NCBI GenBank assembly: GCA_024279275.1
Contig: JAJRRS010000067.1
Span: 1 to 36,558, forward strand
Origin: Planctomycetota bacterium
Lineage (GTDB): Bacteria > Planctomycetota > Phycisphaerae > Phycisphaerales > Phycisphaeraceae
Length of the DNA stretch: 36,558 bases
Reading direction: 5' to 3'
The position numbers and the translations under genes are program-made. Shown piece by piece: positions 16,859 through 24,722 of this stretch; within the stretch, counting starts at the first letter, position 1; each line of letters begins with the position of its first letter. The notes below the pieces were generated by a model. The model did not search any database and was not told the DNA's origin. It saw only the letters and a program-made list of their open reading frames with translations.

Positions 16859-16887
16859 TTGACTTGTCGACCCACCCGGTCTAATCT
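16859..16887 (+). promoter_or_regulatory. Sigma70-like promoter of the peroxiredoxin gene
   Basis: TTGACT (16859-16864) and TAATCT (16882-16887) are separated by 17 bases, close to the consensus. The predicted transcript starts about 70 bases before the peroxiredoxin ATG. No OxyR or PerR operator is recognisable. Confidence 0.5.
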
Positions 16888-16966
16888 TCTCCAAGAGACA
16901 TAAGAAGATATAAATAACTTTTGTACGACCCGCGACTTAGAATCTATTTTTTGTTGGAGCCTCGCC

Positions 16967-17497
16967 ATGCTGACCGTCGGCCAACCCTTCCCTCAATTCC
17001 ATTGCCAGGCCTGCTCGGGCCTGACCATGGACGACCTGAACGTGATACAGACCGGCGACTACGAGGGACGATGGAAGCTGTTCCTGTTTTACCCCAAGGA
17101 CTTCACCTTCGTCTGCCCCACCGAGTTGATCGACTTCGCCAAGGCCGCACCCCAATTCGACCAACGCAACGTCGTCCTGATCGGCGGCAGCACCGACAAT
17201 GAGTTCTCCCATCAGGCCTGGCGTCTATCCCATCCCGGCCTTAAAGACCTGCCCTACCCCCTGCTCGCCGCACAAAAGCTCGCGGCCGACCTGGGCATCC
17301 TCGATCCTAAGGAAAACGTCTGCCTCCGCGCATCGTTCCTGGTCGATCCCGACAACGTGATCCAGTGGGTTTCCGTGAATAACCTCTCCGTCGGTCGAAG
17401 CGTCGGCGAAGCCCTGCGCGTCATCGATGCCGTCCAAAGCGGCGAACTGTGTGCCTGTAACTGGTCCCCCGGCGAAGACCACGTTTCAACGAATTGA
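16967..17497 (+). CDS. Typical 2-Cys peroxiredoxin (AhpC/Prx1 type)
   Basis: The 176-residue enzyme reduces hydrogen peroxide, organic hydroperoxides or peroxynitrite. The peroxidatic Cys50 lies in FYPKDFTFVCPTE, and the region SGELCACNW contains Cys162 and Cys164; one of them, probably Cys162, is the resolving Cys. The length is somewhat shorter than E. coli AhpC (187). GGAG stands 8 bases before the ATG at 16967, and a strong promoter lies at 16859-16887. No AhpF or thioredoxin reductase is adjacent, so the electron donor is unknown. It stands alone between divergent and co-directional genes. The extra Cys164 and Cys16 are unusual and could modify the redox cycle. Confidence 0.92.
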   Translation: MLTVGQPFPQFHCQACSGLTMDDLNVIQTGDYEGRWKLFLFYPKDFTFVCPTELIDFAKAAPQFDQRNVVLIGGSTDNEFSHQAWRLSHPGLKDLPYPLLAAQKLAADLGILDPKENVCLRASFLVDPDNVIQWVSVNNLSVGRSVGEALRVIDAVQSGELCACNWSPGEDHVSTN

Positions 17498-17671
17498 CCG
17501 TCATCTGATCCCACACACATGTTGCCCAAAAGCAACAACCCGCACGACCCGCTTTGGCACAGGCTGTCCAAGTGCAACGGTTCTACGCCTGTAATCTATT
17601 TAGAAACAATTATTTACATCCCCAGCCCGGGATCGCCACCGGCTTCGGCACCCCATTAGCTACCCTCATGG

Positions 17672-18043
17672 ATGATGCGTGCCCAACATTACCTACTCGC
17701 GACCCTCAGCCTCGTCAGCCTCTTTACGCTCACAGGCTGTCAGCAAGCCCCCCCAGCGGTTGACCTTGGCCCCCAATTAAACGCCGATGGAAACCGTCGG
17801 TCAGTCGTATTGGATTCCTCTCTGCAGCACCACATCGCATCCAGACAACCCGCATCATCGGGCCTCCCCTGGTACGCCGACCGCAACGACTTCTCCCCCG
17901 CCGCCAATGCCGGCTACGTCCAACCGACCGTCCAGAGCAGCGTCACCATCACACGCGACAGCCAGTACAGCTCCAACGGCCAAATCCACGACAACTTCTC
18001 AAGCACCATCTATCGCAGAGAATACCGCCAGTCCGTCCGATGA
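17672..18043 (+). CDS. Small lipoprotein of unknown function
   Basis: The 123-residue product has a classical lipoprotein signal: basic MMRAQHY, a hydrophobic core and the lipobox LTGC with Cys at residue 23. The mature part (about 100 residues) is polar, with no known domain. The C-terminal half is Tyr/Ser/Arg-rich (TITRDSQYSSNGQIHDNFSS). An Asp is not at +2 after the Cys (Gln is), so outer-membrane sorting is possible by enteric rules, but those may not hold here. It ends before the STAS gene with about 140 bases between. Confidence 0.72.
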   Translation: MMRAQHYLLATLSLVSLFTLTGCQQAPPAVDLGPQLNADGNRRSVVLDSSLQHHIASRQPASSGLPWYADRNDFSPAANAGYVQPTVQSSVTITRDSQYSSNGQIHDNFSSTIYRREYRQSVR

Positions 18044-18180
18044 ATATTAACCGGCACATACTCATAACCCTGCCCCATCACAACACATTTCATACAAAGC
18101 GCCGCAACTTGTCGCGCCACCCGCTGCTACAATCAACCCCGACCCTGCTCAACCACGCCTCAGCCGCCGGACTACACCCC

Positions 18181-18519
18181 ATGGACATCAGCATCCAGAA
18201 AACACCCGACGGCATCACCCTCATCGGTCTGAACCAAGACCTCGACAGCGATACCATTAAACAACTCAACGCCGGCGTTGATAATCTACTGAATACCAAC
18301 CGCCGCCGGATCATCGTCGACTGCGCCCGGCTGACCTACGTCTCTTCCGCCGGGATCGGTGCACTCGTATCCCTACATCGCCGTGTCAAAGATGCCCAGG
18401 GCGCCATCCGTTTCACCGGCACCAACGGAGCCGTCTTCGAGGTTCTGGAACTCATGAACCTCGGCTCGATCCTGAACCTCTCCCCCGATGTCGATCACGC
18501 CCGCCAGGCATTAACCTGA
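18181..18519 (+). CDS. STAS domain anti-sigma factor antagonist
   Basis: The 112-residue protein is a single STAS domain, as in SpoIIAA/RsbV: 'IVDCARLTYVSSAGIGALVSLHRRVKDAQG' (in two parts) contains the phosphorylatable Ser region VSSAGIGAL at about 52-60. In the family, the unphosphorylated form binds an anti-sigma kinase and frees a sigma factor; related proteins act in other switches. I take the ATG at 18181 as the start because the in-frame extension to 18040 (47 residues, Arg/His-rich, overlapping the lipoprotein gene) does not belong to the fold. No HATPase kinase or PP2C phosphatase is adjacent, so the partner is elsewhere. Confidence 0.88.
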   Translation: MDISIQKTPDGITLIGLNQDLDSDTIKQLNAGVDNLLNTNRRRIIVDCARLTYVSSAGIGALVSLHRRVKDAQGAIRFTGTNGAVFEVLELMNLGSILNLSPDVDHARQALT

Positions 18520-18553
18520 ACACTCCACCTCTCTTCAAGCTAGAATCCATCCC

Positions 18554-18628
18554 CCGGCCCAAGCCGGTATGTGATCGCCAAGGGAAAATTTACCTTTCCC
18601 ATTAATAGGCGCGGTCGGCCAAGCGACC
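18554..18628 (+). promoter_or_regulatory. Structured leader: three consecutive hairpins before the FAD dehydrogenase
   Basis: Arms CCGGC/GCCGG (18554-18567), CGCC/GGCG (18576-18611) enclosing GGGAAA/TTTCCC, and GGTCG/CGACC (18613-18628) follow one another in the gap between the STAS gene and the dehydrogenase. They could form a regulatory RNA leader or an attenuator. I recognise no riboswitch consensus. Confidence 0.3.
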
Positions 18629-18689
18629 TCAGCACCTAAACCTACACCGCAGTTTGTAATCATCACCCAATCGCCTCATTGAATCACGG

Positions 18690-21683
18690 ATGGAACCGCA
18701 GGTCATGCCCACCCCGCAAGCACAAGCCATAACCCGTGAACTACGCACGGAAATCCGAGGCGAAGTCTACACCGACCCCGTCAGCCTCGGCATACACGCC
18801 ACCGACGCCAGCCACTACCAGATGATGCCCGCCTGCGTCGTCGTACCCAAAGACCAGGACGACGTCATCAACGCCGTCCGCATCGCCATCGCCCACGACA
18901 TGCCCATCACCGCGCGCGGCGGCGGCACCAGCCTCGCCGGACAAACCTTCGGCCCAGGACTCATCCTCGACTGCTCCAAGTACATGAACAACGTCCTTGA
19001 GGTCAACCCCGACCAACGCTGGGCACGCGTCCAGCCCGGCGTCGTCCGCGATCAACTCAACACCCAACTCAAGCCGTTGGGCCTGCACTTCGCACCCGAC
19101 CCCGCAACCTCAAGCCGGGCCACCATCGCCGGCATGATCGGCAACAACTCCTCCGGCACACGCTCGATCATCTACGGCAAAACGATCGACCACATCATCG
19201 CCATCAAAATCCTGCTCGCCGACGGCACCATCCTCACACTCGACAACTGCGACACCAACCGCTGGTCCGATCGCAGCGCAGGCTCCGGCCGTGAAGCCGA
19301 ACTCTACCGCGGCATCAGCGAAATCATCCGCGCCAACCACGACGAAATCCAATCACGCTTCCCCAAAACCATGCGCCGCGTCAGCGGCTACAACCTCGAC
19401 GCCTTCACAAACAATAATGGCCACGCCGGCACTGGGCCTGAACCAAATTCCGGGGGCTGGAACTTATCCAGCCTCATCGTCGGCAGCGAAGGCACACTCG
19501 CCATCCTCCTCGAAGCCACCGTCCGCCTCGTCGATAACCCCAAAGCCACCGCCGTCTGCGTGGTCCACTTCGACGACGTGATCGAGTCGCTCCGCCACGT
19601 CCCCGCGATGCTCGAACACAACCCGTCCACCGTCGAAATGCTCGACGACACGATCATCGTCGAAGCCCGCCGAAACCCCTCAGCAGCCCACCTCGCCGAC
19701 TTCTTCGACGGCGAACCCAAAGCCGTGCAGATCGTCGAATTCATGGCCGACACCCAACAGCAAGCCAACCAACGCGCCGAATCTTTCGCACAATCCATGC
19801 GCGACACCCAGGTCGGCTACACCACCGTCATACGCAACGACACCGTCGGCATCGGACACATATGGGAGCTGCGCAAGCTCGGCGTGGGACTCGCCTCCAA
19901 TATCAAAGGCTCCGCCAAGCCGCTGGACTTCGTCGATGACGCCGCCATCCCCGTCGAGCACCTGGCCGACTATATCCGCCGACTCCTGGACATCTGCGAC
20001 AAACTTAACGTAAAAGTTTCGATCTGCGCCCACGCCTCCGTCGGCGTCCTGCACCCCAAACCCCTCATCGACCTGCACAAGCCCGACGACGTCAAGAAGA
20101 TGCGCACCATCGCCGACGCCGCATTCCAGATGGTCAAAGAATACGGCGGCTCCTGGTGCGGCGAGCACGGCGACGGCCTGGTCCGCGGTGAATACATCGA
20201 ACGCTTCTTCGGACCAAAACTCTACGACGCTTTCCGACAGGTCAAAACCCTCTTCGATCCCGGCAACCGCCTGAACCCCGGCAAGATCATCGACACGCCC
20301 AGGATGACCGAGAACCTACGCTACGGAACGCCGGATTACAGCAAACGTATTGCCGAGGTCAAATCCAACTACCACTACCACGACCAGGGCGGGTTCGCGC
20401 TCGCCGTCGAGCAATGCAACGGCCTGGGCGCCTGCCGGAAAACCGACACCGGCACGATGTGCCCTAGCTACATGGCCACCCGCGACGAAGAGGCCGTCAC
20501 CCGTGGCCGAGCCAACGCGCTACGACTCGCCATGAGCGGACAACTCGGCCCCGACGCACTCACCGACGACCGCCTCCACGAAGTCTTGTCACTCTGCCTC
20601 TCATGCAAAGCCTGCAAAAGCGAATGCCCCAACGCCGTCGACATGGCCAAACTCAAAAGCGACGTCCTGCAGATGCGCCACGACCGCCACGGCACACCCC
20701 TGGGTACCAAACTGATCGGGCGATCGCCCGACATGGCACGCTTAACCGCGGGCATCCTCGCTCCCTTCGTTAACTTCGTGCAATCACTGCCACCCTTTAA
20801 GATCATCTTCGAGAAGATCACCGGCATCGACCGCCGCAGACCCCTGCCCAAACTCGCGCGTGTCACATTCCCCAAACTGCTGCGCAATCGACCCTCACCA
20901 CCCGTACAACCCGGCCCCACCGGCGGCCTCGGGGAATCCGGGGAATCCGGGGGATCCGGGGGCCACGTCGTCCTCTTCGACGACACCTACACCAACTACT
21001 ACGAACCCAACGTCGGCCTCGCCGCCGTCCAACTACTTCAAGGCCTCGGCTACCAAGTCACCATCGCCAAGGCTGGCTGCTGCCAACGCCCACGCTTATC
21101 TAAAGGCCTGGTCAAAGAAGCCAAAAAATACGGCACAAAAACACTCCAGAACCTCGACATCTTCGCCAAGCAAGGCCTCCCCATCCTCACACTCGAACCA
21201 AGCTGCGCCTCCGCACTGGCAGACGACCTCCCCGACCTGATCGACGATCAAGCGATGGGCCAACGGGTGGCCGCACAGATAAAGTTGATCGACACCTTCC
21301 TCGCCGAAGAACTCGACGCCGGCCGCCTCAAAGGCAAACTCGTAAGCGACTGTAAGGACGCCCTGATCCACGGCCACTGCCACCAGAAAGCACTCTTCGC
21401 AAGCGACAGCACCGCACGCCTCCTCCAACACGCCGGCGTCAACGTCAGCGAAATCGACTCCGGCTGCTGCGGGATGGCCGGGTCATTCGGTTACGAGCAC
21501 CACGACCTCTCCATGACCATCGGCGAACAACGCCTCTTCCCCGCCGTCCGCGAAAAAAAACCCGACGCCACCGTCGTCGCCTGCGGTTTCAGTTGCCGAC
21601 ATCAACTCAAAGACGGCTGCAACGAAACCGCCAAACACCTCGTCGAAGTCATCCGCGCCGAACAACAGGCTTCTGCTGATTAA
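18690..21683 (+). CDS. FAD-linked D-2-hydroxyacid dehydrogenase with Fe-S and CCG domains
   Basis: The 997-residue protein joins an FAD_binding_4 domain (GGGTSLAGQT at 77-86, NNSSGTRSI near 151), an FAD-oxidase C domain (to about 550, with CGEHGDGLVRGEY), a ferredoxin-like module (C-x5-C-x9-CP near 575 and CLSCKACKSECP near 635) and two CCG heterodisulfide-type domains (GCCQRP near 796, HGHCHQKAL near 895, DSGCCGMAGSFGYEH near 925). This layout is that of YdiJ-like D-2-hydroxyglutarate or D-lactate dehydrogenases; the electrons probably pass to quinone. The substrate is not settled by sequence. A Gly/Ser/Glu insert from a GGGGAATCC repeat lies near residues 746-758, between the Fe-S and CCG parts. 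Confidence 0.9.
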   Translation: MEPQVMPTPQAQAITRELRTEIRGEVYTDPVSLGIHATDASHYQMMPACVVVPKDQDDVINAVRIAIAHDMPITARGGGTSLAGQTFGPGLILDCSKYMNNVLEVNPDQRWARVQPGVVRDQLNTQLKPLGLHFAPDPATSSRATIAGMIGNNSSGTRSIIYGKTIDHIIAIKILLADGTILTLDNCDTNRWSDRSAGSGREAELYRGISEIIRANHDEIQSRFPKTMRRVSGYNLDAFTNNNGHAGTGPEPNSGGWNLSSLIVGSEGTLAILLEATVRLVDNPKATAVCVVHFDDVIESLRHVPAMLEHNPSTVEMLDDTIIVEARRNPSAAHLADFFDGEPKAVQIVEFMADTQQQANQRAESFAQSMRDTQVGYTTVIRNDTVGIGHIWELRKLGVGLASNIKGSAKPLDFVDDAAIPVEHLADYIRRLLDICDKLNVKVSICAHASVGVLHPKPLIDLHKPDDVKKMRTIADAAFQMVKEYGGSWCGEHGDGLVRGEYIERFFGPKLYDAFRQVKTLFDPGNRLNPGKIIDTPRMTENLRYGTPDYSKRIAEVKSNYHYHDQGGFALAVEQCNGLGACRKTDTGTMCPSYMATRDEEAVTRGRANALRLAMSGQLGPDALTDDRLHEVLSLCLSCKACKSECPNAVDMAKLKSDVLQMRHDRHGTPLGTKLIGRSPDMARLTAGILAPFVNFVQSLPPFKIIFEKITGIDRRRPLPKLARVTFPKLLRNRPSPPVQPGPTGGLGESGESGGSGGHVVLFDDTYTNYYEPNVGLAAVQLLQGLGYQVTIAKAGCCQRPRLSKGLVKEAKKYGTKTLQNLDIFAKQGLPILTLEPSCASALADDLPDLIDDQAMGQRVAAQIKLIDTFLAEELDAGRLKGKLVSDCKDALIHGHCHQKALFASDSTARLLQHAGVNVSEIDSGCCGMAGSFGYEHHDLSMTIGEQRLFPAVREKKPDATVVACGFSCRHQLKDGCNETAKHLVEVIRAEQQASAD
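20931..20962 (+). repeat. GGGGAATCC repeat inside the FAD dehydrogenase gene
   Basis: Four G-runs of 4-5 bases are separated by AATCC, AATCC and ATCC. The unit is 9 bases, so the frame is kept and it encodes a GESGESGGSGG-type linker. The spacing fits an intramolecular G-quadruplex in both the DNA coding strand and the mRNA; the CCGG steps could instead form a hairpin. Confidence 0.8.
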
Positions 21684-21695
21684 TTCTTCCCAACG

Positions 21696-21733
21696 CCAAG
21701 GCCTGAGGCCCTCGAAGAGGGTCGAAGACTTGG
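21696..21733. terminator. Hairpin between convergent genes
   Basis: CCAAG (21696-21700) pairs with CTTGG (21729-21733), enclosing CCCTC-GAA-GAGGG (21709-21721). It lies just after the dehydrogenase stop and beyond the end of the opposing gene. There is no T-run, so termination function is only suggested by position. Confidence 0.3.
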
Positions 21734-21782
21734 GTATCCCCCTTTGCATCGTTCAGAATTGATGCAATCTACTGTTGCATCC

Positions 21783-23123
21783 TCACTCCCCCGCCTCCCC
21801 CATCATCACCCCCGTCCGCAACGGCTCCAACATCACCACCCGCGCATCATCTGACTTCTTAAGCCACACCTCCGTGATACAAACCGACCCGTCCGCCAGT
21901 GTTGCTGAAATACGATATGCACCCGCAAACACCCGCACACGCACGTTGCCCAACCCATCAGCCTGCGTCTTGATATCAGCACGCCAGTGTTCGTAATAAA
22001 GACTATCAACCACCCGCCCGCTGGGCGTGGGCAGCCCCATCTCATCAATCAGCGCACCGCTAGGCTCGCCCGCTAACTCCGCAGTCAGCCCCGCAAACCA
22101 GATGCCCTCAATACCGGGCCGTTCCATCAGCGTGCGCAGCACCGTCTCCAGATTAATCGCAGCACTGACCCCGCTATCCCCACCAACAGTAAGCCCGCTG
22201 AAAATAACCGGGCTGTGTATCTGATCGATTTTGGACAACTGCCTGACCAGCGACCGCCGATCGAGTGTACCGCTGAATCGTTGATCCAGCGCAACCGTAT
22301 CCACGGGGATAAACGCCTCACCCATCGCGGTGAGTCGGCGCTGCATCTTCTGAAACCTCCCGATATCCAACGCATCATCAAACCGCGCACAAGCCCCCCC
22401 CGGACCCCCGGATTTTCCCCCCGGATCCTCCCCAGAATGTCCCCCACGATTCTTGACAGCCACCGATTCATACAACCGACGAACCACCGCAACCCCCGCC
22501 TGTCCCTCAACGAAGCTGTGCGCCAGCGTCTGCGTATACACATCAAACTGCCCAACGCGACCGCCGAACTGTTCATAGATAAGATCGCTGTACCCCAGCA
22601 CCGCCTCCGCCAGCGCTTCCCCTGTCAACTCCGCCGCCCACCCTGGAATCCGCCCCGCGTCCGCCGACACCATCGAACCCCAACGCACCATCATCCCCCG
22701 CGCCTCCGCTTCATCCAGCACCCGCTCAATCAATTCGACCTGCCCCGGATCCAACGGCGACCCCATCTGCGGCTGCAACTTTGGCCAACCCGTCAACCGC
22801 TCCAGCGACACCGCGTTAAAACAACGCCGGAACTCCGTGTGCGTATCCGCGCCCAACCCCTGCTTTGGCCAACCCGTCTGCGGCAACACAAGCCCGACAT
22901 GAAACGCGCCGCGCGTCTGCTCGATCCGAACTTCCACTCCCCGCGCCGGCCGACCGCTGGCGTCAAACACAATCACACGCAGGTCCGTCTTGTGTGCAGC
23001 ATCAATCTTCTTCTCAGATTCGCTTATCCAAGGCCCCGCCAATAACTGAGCCGACACCTGCGCACCATAACCAAACACTATCGCAGCACAGACAAGCAAT
23101 CCAATCCCTGATCGATGAAACAT
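21783..23123 (-). CDS. GH10-fold secreted protein, probably catalytically inactive
   Basis: The 446-residue protein has a signal peptide (to about VSA, residue 25), a small beta domain ('LRVIVFDASGRPARGVEVRIEQTRGAF' spans about 48-74) and a GH10-like barrel ('FNAVSLERLTGWPKLQPQ' at 102-119). This order matches plant-type GH10 xylanase proteins. The acid/base motif expected as DVVNE or DVNNEMLH reads FDVYTQTLAHSF (193-204), so Glu is replaced by Gln198, and the nucleophile motif TELD has no equivalent in 'VIFSGLTVGGDSG'. I infer a carbohydrate-binding or other non-hydrolytic role; a new active site cannot be excluded. A Gly-rich insert lies near residues 227-243. It is 20 bases from the radA end. 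Confidence 0.72.
   Translation of the reverse strand: MFHRSGIGLLVCAAIVFGYGAQVSAQLLAGPWISESEKKIDAAHKTDLRVIVFDASGRPARGVEVRIEQTRGAFHVGLVLPQTGWPKQGLGADTHTEFRRCFNAVSLERLTGWPKLQPQMGSPLDPGQVELIERVLDEAEARGMMVRWGSMVSADAGRIPGWAAELTGEALAEAVLGYSDLIYEQFGGRVGQFDVYTQTLAHSFVEGQAGVAVVRRLYESVAVKNRGGHSGEDPGGKSGGPGGACARFDDALDIGRFQKMQRRLTAMGEAFIPVDTVALDQRFSGTLDRRSLVRQLSKIDQIHSPVIFSGLTVGGDSGVSAAINLETVLRTLMERPGIEGIWFAGLTAELAGEPSGALIDEMGLPTPSGRVVDSLYYEHWRADIKTQADGLGNVRVRVFAGAYRISATLADGSVCITEVWLKKSDDARVVMLEPLRTGVMMGEAGE
22394..22445 (-). repeat. CCCCGGAT-type repeat inside the GH10-like gene
   Basis: On the plus strand, five C-runs (CCCCCCCC, CCCCC, CCCCCC, CCCC, CCCCC) are separated by GGA, GGATTTT, GGATCCT and AGAATGT. 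The coding strand is therefore G-rich and encodes a GGHSGEDPGGKSGGPGG-type loop. It has the same core as the repeat at 20931. Confidence 0.7.
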
Positions 23124-23143
23124 GTGAATCCCGCCTGGCTGAA

Positions 23144-24553
23144 CTAAGTAAGCAAACCGATCGCCTGATCCAACGTCTTAACCTCTAAAAGCTCCGCACC
23201 CTTGGGCGCTTTGGTATCAGTCGGCGGGCAGATGATTTTATTAAACCCAAGCCTCGCCGCCTCGTGGATACGCTGGCCCATCTGCTGGACGTGCCGAATC
23301 TCACCACCCAGCCCGATCTCCCCAACCGCACACGTCCCCGGCTCGGTCTGCCTGTCATAGTGCGCCCCAGCGATCGCGATCGCCAACGCCAAGTCCGACG
23401 CAGGCTCAGTCACACGCACGCCCCCCACCCCGTTCACAAACACATCCTGATCCGCCAACCGCAACCCCCCACGCTTCTCCAACACCGCGATCAACATCGC
23501 AAGCCGATTCGAGTCAACCCCGCTGACCTTCCGCTTCGCCGCGCCCAGAAAACCCGTCGCGGTCAACGCCTGCACCTCCACCAGCAAACAACGCGACCCC
23601 TGCAACACCGGACACACCACGCTCCCGGGCCGACGCTGATATTCCTTGGCAAGCAGCCCGCTCCCATCTGTTACCGGGCACAATCCCTTGTCCGTCATCT
23701 CAAACAGCCCAACCTCCAGCGTCGCCCCGTAGCGGTTCTTGATCGCACGGATCACCCGATGGCTGTGGTAACGATCCCCCTCGAAATAAAGCACCGCATC
23801 AACCATGTGCTCGATCAGCCTCGGCCCGGCAAGCTGCCCCTGCTTGGTCACGTGCCCGACCAGCACCATCGCGATCCCCGCACTCTTCGCTAAGTACACC
23901 AACTCCTGACAACACGCCCGCAACTGCGTCACGCTCCCCGGTGCCGCGGGCAGGTCGCCCTTATAAATCATCTGGATCGAATCAATCACCACCATGTCCG
24001 GCCTGGTCTTGCGCACCTGCTCGGTAATACGAGCCAGGTTCGTATCCGCCAGCACAAACAACAGCTCCGCCCCGTCCGCGCCTAGACGCTGCGCACGCAA
24101 ACGCAACTGCTGAATCGACTCTTCACTGCTCACATACAACACACGCTTGCCCGACAGCGCCAACTTATCCGCCGCCTGCAGCATGAGCGTAGACTTGCCG
24201 ATCCCCGGATCACCGCCGATCAACACGACGCTCCCCGGCACCATCCCGCACCCCCCATTATCCGCAGGCTCCCCGTGTCCGTTGGTGACCGTGCCCCCCA
24301 ACACACGATCCAATTCCCCGATCCCGGTTGCCAGTCGTTTGACCCCGTCCGCCTTCATGTCCACCGATTTGATCGACACCGCAGACGCAGCCGATGCCAT
24401 CGCCTCGCCCCGCTGGCGATCCGTCGAGGCTCCCGCCGTCTCGCGATGCTCGTCAAGCGTGTCCCACTCCCCGCAGTCCGGGCACTTGCCCATCCACTTG
24501 GTCTGCATCGCACCGCAGCTATTGCATATAAATGTCACATGAGTCCGAGCCAT
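23144..24553 (-). CDS. radA: DNA repair protein RadA (Sms)
   Basis: RadA is a hexameric ATPase that drives branch migration in recombination and repair. The 469-residue product from the ATG at 24553 has the zinc finger Cys10/13/24/27 (CNSC...CPDC), Walker A GGDPGIGKST (113-122), the RadA-specific KNRYG motif (272-276) and a C-terminal Lon-like domain with GVDSNRLAMLIAVLEKR. The upstream in-frame extension to 24589 is unlikely. About 13 extra residues (TNGHGEPADNGGCG) sit just before the 'MVPGSVVLIGG' strand, a loop usually short (LGGGIVPGS); another small expansion in this genome. Its stop is 20 bases from the GH10-like gene start. Confidence 0.95.
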   Translation of the reverse strand: MARTHVTFICNSCGAMQTKWMGKCPDCGEWDTLDEHRETAGASTDRQRGEAMASAASAVSIKSVDMKADGVKRLATGIGELDRVLGGTVTNGHGEPADNGGCGMVPGSVVLIGGDPGIGKSTLMLQAADKLALSGKRVLYVSSEESIQQLRLRAQRLGADGAELLFVLADTNLARITEQVRKTRPDMVVIDSIQMIYKGDLPAAPGSVTQLRACCQELVYLAKSAGIAMVLVGHVTKQGQLAGPRLIEHMVDAVLYFEGDRYHSHRVIRAIKNRYGATLEVGLFEMTDKGLCPVTDGSGLLAKEYQRRPGSVVCPVLQGSRCLLVEVQALTATGFLGAAKRKVSGVDSNRLAMLIAVLEKRGGLRLADQDVFVNGVGGVRVTEPASDLALAIAIAGAHYDRQTEPGTCAVGEIGLGGEIRHVQQMGQRIHEAARLGFNKIICPPTDTKAPKGAELLEVKTLDQAIGLLT

Positions 24554-24722
24554 GCCGCCAGCATAAGCCCTGTCCACCCATACGACCACCTAACCCACCC
24601 CGTCGCCATACAACTGACATCCCCCGCCCCACAGCCACAACCTTTGATGCCCGCCGTGACCGAGCCTACAATCACCCGCTGTCCCCCTTACGTTCAACCC
24701 TACCCGCAACGAGAATCCCGTC

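Noticed and set aside
18040-18180. N-terminal extension of the STAS protein to 18040
   Set aside because: The 47 added residues are His/Arg-rich, overlap the lipoprotein gene end and do not belong to the STAS fold.
22215-23045. Plus-strand frame (276 codons) opposite the GH10-like gene
   Set aside because: Arg/Pro/His-rich shadow frame, no domain, no ribosome site.
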